A stretch of DNA of 64,000 nucleotides. Source: Streptomyces sp. SLBN-118 (GTDB taxonomy: Bacteria > Actinomycetota > Actinomycetes > Streptomycetales > Streptomycetaceae). A program made the translations under genes and the position numbers. Position 1 is the first letter of the stretch. Each line of letters opens with the position of its first letter. The DNA lies in the NCBI RefSeq assembly GCF_006715635.1, contig NZ_VFNP01000001.1, positions 496,001-560,000 on the forward strand, in the 5' to 3' direction. Below, one piece after another: positions 59,864 through 64,000 of the stretch. Below the pieces are notes generated by a model that saw only the letters and a program-made list of their open reading frames with translations, ran no database searches and was not told where the DNA came from.

Positions 59864-60736
59864 ATGTCCCCTCGACCGCAACCTGGCCGCGAATACGTCC
59901 TCACCCTCTCGTGCCCGGACCAGGCCGGACTGGTGCACGCCGTGAGCGGCTACCTGGTCAGGAATTCCGGCAACATCCTGGAGAGCCAGCAGTTCGACGA
60001 CCGGCTTCAGGACCGTTTCTTCATGAGGGTCCATTTCGATGTGTCGGACCCCGACACCGATGTGAAACACCTTCGCGACCGCTTCGGTCCCGTCGCCGAG
60101 GCGTACCGGATCTCGTGGACCCTTCGGGATGCCTCGACCCCGACCCGCACGCTGATCATGGTGTCGAAGTTCGGCCACTGCCTGAACGACCTGCTCTTCC
60201 GCCGGCGAACCGGCGCGCTCAACATCGACATTCCGGCCATCGTCTCCAACCACGAGGAGTTCGAGGAGCTGGCCGGGACCTACGGCATCCCCTTCCACCA
60301 CATCCCGGTCACCAAGGCCACCAAGGCCGATGCCGAGGCACGGCTGCTGGAACTCGTACGCGAGCTGGACATCGACCTGGTAGTGCTTGCCCGCTACATG
60401 CAGATCCTCTCCGACGACCTGTGCAAGCAGCTCGAGGGCCGGGCCATCAACATCCACCACTCCTTCCTGCCCAGTTTCAAGGGCGCACGCCCCTACGGAC
60501 AGGCGTACGACCGCGGCGTGAAACTCGTCGGCGCCACGGCGCACTATGTGACGCCCGACCTGGACGAGGGGCAGATCATCGAGCAGGACGTGGTGCGCGT
60601 GGATCACTCGCTCGACCCGGACGCACTGGTCACGGTGGGACGGGACGTGGAGGCGCAGGTCCTGGCGCACGCGGTGAAGTGGCACAGCGAGAGCCGCGTC
60701 ATGGTGGACGGGAACCGCACGGTGGTCTTCCGCTGA
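59864..60736 (+). CDS. purU: Formyltetrahydrofolate deformylase
   Basis: Enzyme of 290 residues that hydrolyses 10-formyl-THF to formate and THF. An N-terminal ACT domain (YVLTLSCPDQAGLVHAVSGY) is followed by a formyltransferase-type catalytic domain with the PurU form of the active site (NIHHSFLPSFKGARPYGQAY) and GATAHYVTPDLDEGQIIEQD. GGAGG six bases before ATG 59864 sets the start. Divergent from betB and preceded by the same operator-like motif, it probably recycles THF when methyl groups from betaine are oxidised. Confidence 0.95.
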   Translation: MSPRPQPGREYVLTLSCPDQAGLVHAVSGYLVRNSGNILESQQFDDRLQDRFFMRVHFDVSDPDTDVKHLRDRFGPVAEAYRISWTLRDASTPTRTLIMVSKFGHCLNDLLFRRRTGALNIDIPAIVSNHEEFEELAGTYGIPFHHIPVTKATKADAEARLLELVRELDIDLVVLARYMQILSDDLCKQLEGRAINIHHSFLPSFKGARPYGQAYDRGVKLVGATAHYVTPDLDEGQIIEQDVVRVDHSLDPDALVTVGRDVEAQVLAHAVKWHSESRVMVDGNRTVVFR

Positions 60737-60775
60737 GCCGGGGCGCTGCCCTCACGCCCGCGCAAGCGGCCTCCT

Positions 60776-60800
60776 GGACCTCCGGCCCCGCCGGGGGTCC
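60776..60800. terminator. Hairpin between purU and the MTHFR-like gene
   Basis: GGACCTCCGGC / GCCGGGGGTCC forms an 11-bp stem with one mismatch around CCC, between the convergent 3' ends at 60736 and 60807. Confidence 0.6.
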
Positions 60801-60806
60801 GGTGGC

Positions 60807-61640
60807 TCAACACCCGTCGATGCGGTCCAGCATCGCCCGCCGCCAGCGTTCCGTCTCGGCGATCTGGTTGAAGGTGAACAGGTGCAGCCCCGCCACCGCC
60901 GCCGAGGGCGCGGTCAGCGCGGGCGCGCTGCGCCGCAGCAGCCGCTCCGGCGCATAGCCGCCCGGCGCCGCCAGGCGCGCGAACCAGGAGGCGTGCCGCG
61001 CCAGGAAGCGCGTCGACTCCCCCACGCCGATCTTCGCCGCCATCGCCAGCAGCTTCGTACGTTCCACGGGCCCGGCCACGCCCACGTACACCGGAAGCGT
61101 GACATCGCGCCGCCGCACCCGGCCCACCCACTCCCCCAGCACGCGTGCGTCGAAGCACAGGTTGCTGACGATGTACGTCGCGTGGGCGTGCTTGTCCCAC
61201 ATCGCCTGGATGGTGATGTCGTCGTCGATGAGCGGATGGCTCTCCGGGTAGCCGGTGATGCCCACCCTGGCGAAGGGGCTGCCCAGTTCCGCGAGGTGCC
61301 GCAGGAGTGGCAGCGCGCCCTCGTAGGGGCCCGCGGGCGCATCGGCGTCCCCGGCGGGTACGAAGACGTCGTCCACGCCTGCCTCACACAGCCGGTGGAC
61401 GACCTCCTTCACATGGGCGCCGTCCCGCAGCAGCCGCGCGGGCACGTGCGGCACGGCGCGATAGCCGTGCGCCGCCAGCCGGGTGGCCAGGTCAAGCGTC
61501 GGCTCAAGACCCTTGACCGGCGACGCGGTGACCGTGACCACCACGTCGCGCGGCACATGGGCGAGCACCTTGTCCTGCGTCGCCCTCGCGGGGAGTACTT
61601 CGTAGCGGACATGGTGCAGCAGCGAACGGAACGCGGTCAT
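60807..61640 (-). CDS. Methylenetetrahydrofolate reductase-like protein
   Basis: A 277-residue TIM-barrel protein of the MTHFR family: start [58 protein letters not shown] (the GYPExHP motif), [40 protein letters not shown]. It is slightly shorter and more divergent than MetF, and may be a specialised form. Expected chemistry is methylene-THF to 5-methyl-THF, or the reverse. The ATG overlaps the stop of the choline dehydrogenase gene (ATGA), so the two are coupled. Confidence 0.85.
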   Translation of the reverse strand: MTAFRSLLHHVRYEVLPARATQDKVLAHVPRDVVVTVTASPVKGLEPTLDLATRLAAHGYRAVPHVPARLLRDGAHVKEVVHRLCEAGVDDVFVPAGDADAPAGPYEGALPLLRHLAELGSPFARVGITGYPESHPLIDDDITIQAMWDKHAHATYIVSNLCFDARVLGEWVGRVRRRDVTLPVYVGVAGPVERTKLLAMAAKIGVGESTRFLARHASWFARLAAPGGYAPERLLRRSAPALTAPSAAVAGLHLFTFNQIAETERWRRAMLDRIDGC

Positions 61641-63298
61641 CTCGCGGAGTCGCGGTGCCGGTAGTAGGCGGCCTTCGAGGGCGGCAGCGGGTCCTTGCCG
61701 AGGATGAGGTCGGCGGCCTTCTCGGCGATCATCATCACCGGCGCGTAGATGTTGCCGTTGGTGACGTAGGGCATCACCGAGGCATCCACGACGCGCAGTC
61801 CCTCGACGCCGTGCACGCGCATGCTGGCGGGGTCGACGACGGCCATCTCGTCGGTGCCCATCTTGCAGGTGCAGGACGGGTGCAGGGCGGTCTCGCCCTC
61901 CTTCGCGACCCAGGCGAGGATCTCCTCCTCGCTCTCGACGGACGGTCCCGGTGAGATCTCTCCGCCGTTGTACGGGGCGAGCGCGGGCTGGTTGAGGAGC
62001 TTGCGTGTCACCCGGATCGCCTCGACCCACTCGCGGCGGTCCTGTTCGGTGGACAGGTAGTTGAAGCGCAGGGCAGGGTGCTCGCGCGGGTCCCTGCTCT
62101 TGATCTTCACGGAGCCGAGGGCGTCGGAGTACATGGGGCCGACGTGCACCTGGTAGCCGTGGCCGCCCGACGGTGAGGATCCGTCGTAGCGGACCGCGAC
62201 GGGCAGGAAGTGGAACATCAGGTTGGGGTAGTCGACGTCCTCGTTGCTGCGGGCGAAGCCGCCGGCCTCGAAGTGGTTGGTCGCGGCAGGTCCCTTGCGG
62301 AAGAGCCACTGCAGACCGATGAACGGCGCGCGCCACTTGGCCATGTACGGCTGCATGGAGACCGGCTGCGTGCAGGCGTACTGGATATAGACCTCCAGGT
62401 GGTCCTGCAGGTTCTCGCCGACACCCGGAAGGTCGTGCACGACGTCGATGCCGAGCGCGCTCAGTTCCGCCGCGTTTCCGACGCCGGACAACTGGAGCAG
62501 CTGCGGGGAGTTGATCGCGCCGCCGCACAGGATGACCTCGCGGGCCCGGACCTGCTGGGGCCTGCCGCGGCCACGCCGGTACTCGACGCCGACGGCGCGC
62601 TTGCCCTCGAAGAGCACGCGAGTGACCAGAGCACGGGTCTTGACGTCGAGGTTCGGCCGCTTCCTCACGGGCTTGAGGTACGCCTTCGAGGCCGACAGAC
62701 GACGGCCGCGGTGGACATTGCGGTCGAAGGGGGCGAAGCCTTCCTGCCGGTAGCCATTGACGTCGTCGGTGCGGGGGTAGCCGGCTTCCTGGACGGCCTC
62801 GAGGAAGGCGGGGAAGAGGGGGCTGGAGGCCGGGCCGCGTTCGAGGACAAGGGGGCCGTCGTGGCCGCGGAACTCGTCGTCGGGGTCGGCGGCCAGGCAG
62901 TTCTCCATGCGCTGGAAGTACGGCAGACAGTGCGCGTAGTCCCAGGTCGCCATGCCCGGGTCCGCGGCCCACCGCTCGTAGTCCATGGGGTTGCCGCGCT
63001 GGAAGATCATGCCGTTGATGCTGCTGGAACCGCCGAGCACCTTGCCACGGGCGTGGTAGACGCGCCGGCCGCCCATGTGGGGCTCCGGCTCGGACTCGTA
63101 CTTCCAGTCGTAGAAGCGGCTGCCGATCGGGTAGGTCAGCGCCGCGGGCATGTGGATGAACACGTCCCAGGGATAGTCGGGCCGGCCGGCCTCCAGCACC
63201 AGCACGCGGTTGCCCGGGTCGGCTGAGAGCCGGTTCGCCAGTGCGCTGCCGGCCGATCCGCCGCCGACGATGACGAAGTCGTACTGCTGGGGGGCCAT
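61637..63298 (-). CDS. betA: GMC-family choline dehydrogenase
   Basis: FAD enzyme of 553 residues that would oxidise choline to betaine aldehyde. The N-terminal dinucleotide motif is [38 protein letters not shown] is the GMC signature 1, and the C-terminal active-site block [16 protein letters not shown] followed by [20 protein letters not shown] is typical of BetA. The ATG is at 63298. It is divergent from the IclR gene with an operator-like cluster between, and coupled to the MTHFR-like gene. Confidence 0.92.
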   Translation of the reverse strand: MAPQQYDFVIVGGGSAGSALANRLSADPGNRVLVLEAGRPDYPWDVFIHMPAALTYPIGSRFYDWKYESEPEPHMGGRRVYHARGKVLGGSSSINGMIFQRGNPMDYERWAADPGMATWDYAHCLPYFQRMENCLAADPDDEFRGHDGPLVLERGPASSPLFPAFLEAVQEAGYPRTDDVNGYRQEGFAPFDRNVHRGRRLSASKAYLKPVRKRPNLDVKTRALVTRVLFEGKRAVGVEYRRGRGRPQQVRAREVILCGGAINSPQLLQLSGVGNAAELSALGIDVVHDLPGVGENLQDHLEVYIQYACTQPVSMQPYMAKWRAPFIGLQWLFRKGPAATNHFEAGGFARSNEDVDYPNLMFHFLPVAVRYDGSSPSGGHGYQVHVGPMYSDALGSVKIKSRDPREHPALRFNYLSTEQDRREWVEAIRVTRKLLNQPALAPYNGGEISPGPSVESEEEILAWVAKEGETALHPSCTCKMGTDEMAVVDPASMRVHGVEGLRVVDASVMPYVTNGNIYAPVMMIAEKAADLILGKDPLPPSKAAYYRHRDSAR

Positions 63299-63356
63299 GG
63301 CTGCCTCGTCTCGGTCGCGCCGTTCGATACGCCGGGCATGCTAGTACGAGTAGCGC

Positions 63357-63385
63357 GATACGCACCAGGTTGCGAGCAACGCAAC
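63357..63385. promoter_or_regulatory. Candidate IclR operator between betA and iclR
   Basis: GATACGCACCAGGTTGCGAG continues into CAACGCAAC (63357-63385). It joins a GATACGCACC element and GTTGC/GCAAC half-sites like those at the betB, purU and dimethylglycine oxidase promoters. Its position in the divergent region would allow control of betA and autoregulation of the IclR gene. Confidence 0.55.
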
Positions 63386-63429
63386 TTAATAATGGCGCAC
63401 CTCTCCGCACGATCGTTGTTTACTGCGCG

Positions 63430-63435
63430 TATAGT
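63430..63435 (+). promoter_or_regulatory. -10 element of a probably leaderless iclR transcript
   Basis: TATAGT ends six bases before the GTG start codon at 63442, so transcription would begin at or next to the start codon. No Shine-Dalgarno is present in the preceding bases. A matching -35 was not clear. Confidence 0.5.
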
Positions 63436-63441
63436 TTCGCT

Positions 63442-64000
63442 GTGAGCAACTACAGTCCAGATACCGAAACGACCGGTTCGCAGCCCGGCGGGGTCCAGTC
63501 CGTCGACCGCGCCATCAGCGTGCTGGAAATCCTTGCCCAGCAAGGTGAAGCGGGCGTCAGCGACGTGGCGGCCGAAATCGATGTCCACAAATCCACGGCA
63601 TTCCGCCTGCTCGGGGCCTTGGAGTCGCGCGGCCTGGTGGAGCAGGCGGGCGAGCGCGGCAAATACCGCCTCGGCTTCGGCATCGTGCGCCTGGCCGGTG
63701 CGGTCACGGGCCGTATCGACATCACCCAGCAGGGCCGCCCGGTCTGCGAGCGCCTCGCGGAGGAGATCGGCGAGACCGTCAACATCGCGGTCATGCAGGA
63801 GCACTATGCGATCAACCTCTTCCAGGTGCGCGGCCCCGCGGCCGTCGCGGCGCACAACTGGGTCGGCCAGCTGACCCCGCTGCACGCCACCTCCAGCGGC
63901 AAGATCCTTCTGGCCCACCTGCCTGCCAAGGAACGCAACGAGCTGCTGGCACAGACGGGTCTGAAGAAGGTGACCCCGCGCACCATCACCGCGAAGACGA
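63442..64000 (+). CDS. IclR-family transcriptional regulator (partial, runs off the window)
   Basis: The visible 186 codons start with GTG (MSNYSPDTETTG). They hold the winged HTH (VSDVAAEIDVHKSTAFRLLG, about 34-53) and much of the effector domain (LGFGIVRLAGAVTGRID, GETVNIAVMQEHYAINLFQV, LTPLHATSSGKILLAHLP). The 3' end lies beyond 64000, so about a quarter is missing from view. As the only regulator in the choline/betaine/sarcosine island and divergent from betA, it is the best candidate for the factor that reads the shared GATACGCAAC-like motif. Confidence 0.9.
   Translation, partial: MSNYSPDTETTGSQPGGVQSVDRAISVLEILAQQGEAGVSDVAAEIDVHKSTAFRLLGALESRGLVEQAGERGKYRLGFGIVRLAGAVTGRIDITQQGRPVCERLAEEIGETVNIAVMQEHYAINLFQVRGPAAVAAHNWVGQLTPLHATSSGKILLAHLPAKERNELLAQTGLKKVTPRTITAKT

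Overview
The window looks like a piece of a Streptomyces chromosome. It is very GC-rich with strong third-position GC bias, has many GTG starts, carries the long 481-residue actinobacterial GAPDH, an exact CebR-type operator (TGGGAGCGCTCCCA), Streptomyces-type small hypothetical proteins, and a GC-rich repeat that I recognise from Streptomyces intergenic regions. I saw no tRNA, rRNA, IS element, prophage or CRISPR array.

Left part (1-27 kb) is accessory chromosome with several decayed genes. It opens on a deletion scar joining two 5'-truncated genes (a DUF6745 protein and a ferredoxin reductase). Then come gap, an Fpg/Nei glycosylase, a lower-GC membrane-protein locus, a secreted subtilase with a P-domain, an ABC-exporter pseudogene, and several very small genes. 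A cellulose-type cluster follows: a GH12-CBM13 glycanase flanked by two related LacI-family genes, one lacking its DNA-binding domain. After it are a GNAT plus CHAT-protease pair, a DUF4232 lipoprotein, an MscS channel, a VanW protein, an MDR oxidoreductase, a second subtilase, an overlapping PRPP synthetase/CPT-like kinase pair, and a dnaK-grpE operon.

Middle part (27-44 kb): a complete oligopeptide/dipeptide ABC importer operon (permease, binding protein, permease, two ATPases); a DUF6056 membrane protein convergent with and overlapping a GtrB-like glycosyltransferase; a class A beta-lactamase; a GNAT pseudogene; a two-domain TrkA/RCK protein; and an amino-acid module (permease, Lrp/AsnC regulator, asparaginase, aspartate ammonia-lyase).

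Right part (44-64 kb) is one catabolic island for choline, glycine betaine and sarcosine. Choline dehydrogenase (GMC) and betaine aldehyde dehydrogenase would make betaine. An ABC importer (binding protein, fused double permease, ATPase) would bring betaine or choline in. Dimethylglycine oxidase and heterotetrameric sarcosine oxidase would release one-carbon units as 5,10-methylene-THF. GlyA, FolD, PurU and an MTHFR-like protein would consume or recycle them, giving serine, formate or 5-methyl-THF. The betaine-to-dimethylglycine step is not encoded here. An IclR regulator runs off the right edge. Promoters of at least four transcription units in this island share a GATACGCAAC/GTTGCGCAAC-like motif that is a good candidate for its operator. 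The most unusual gene is a soxD-soxA fusion whose linker is encoded by the apparent Streptomyces intergenic repeat.
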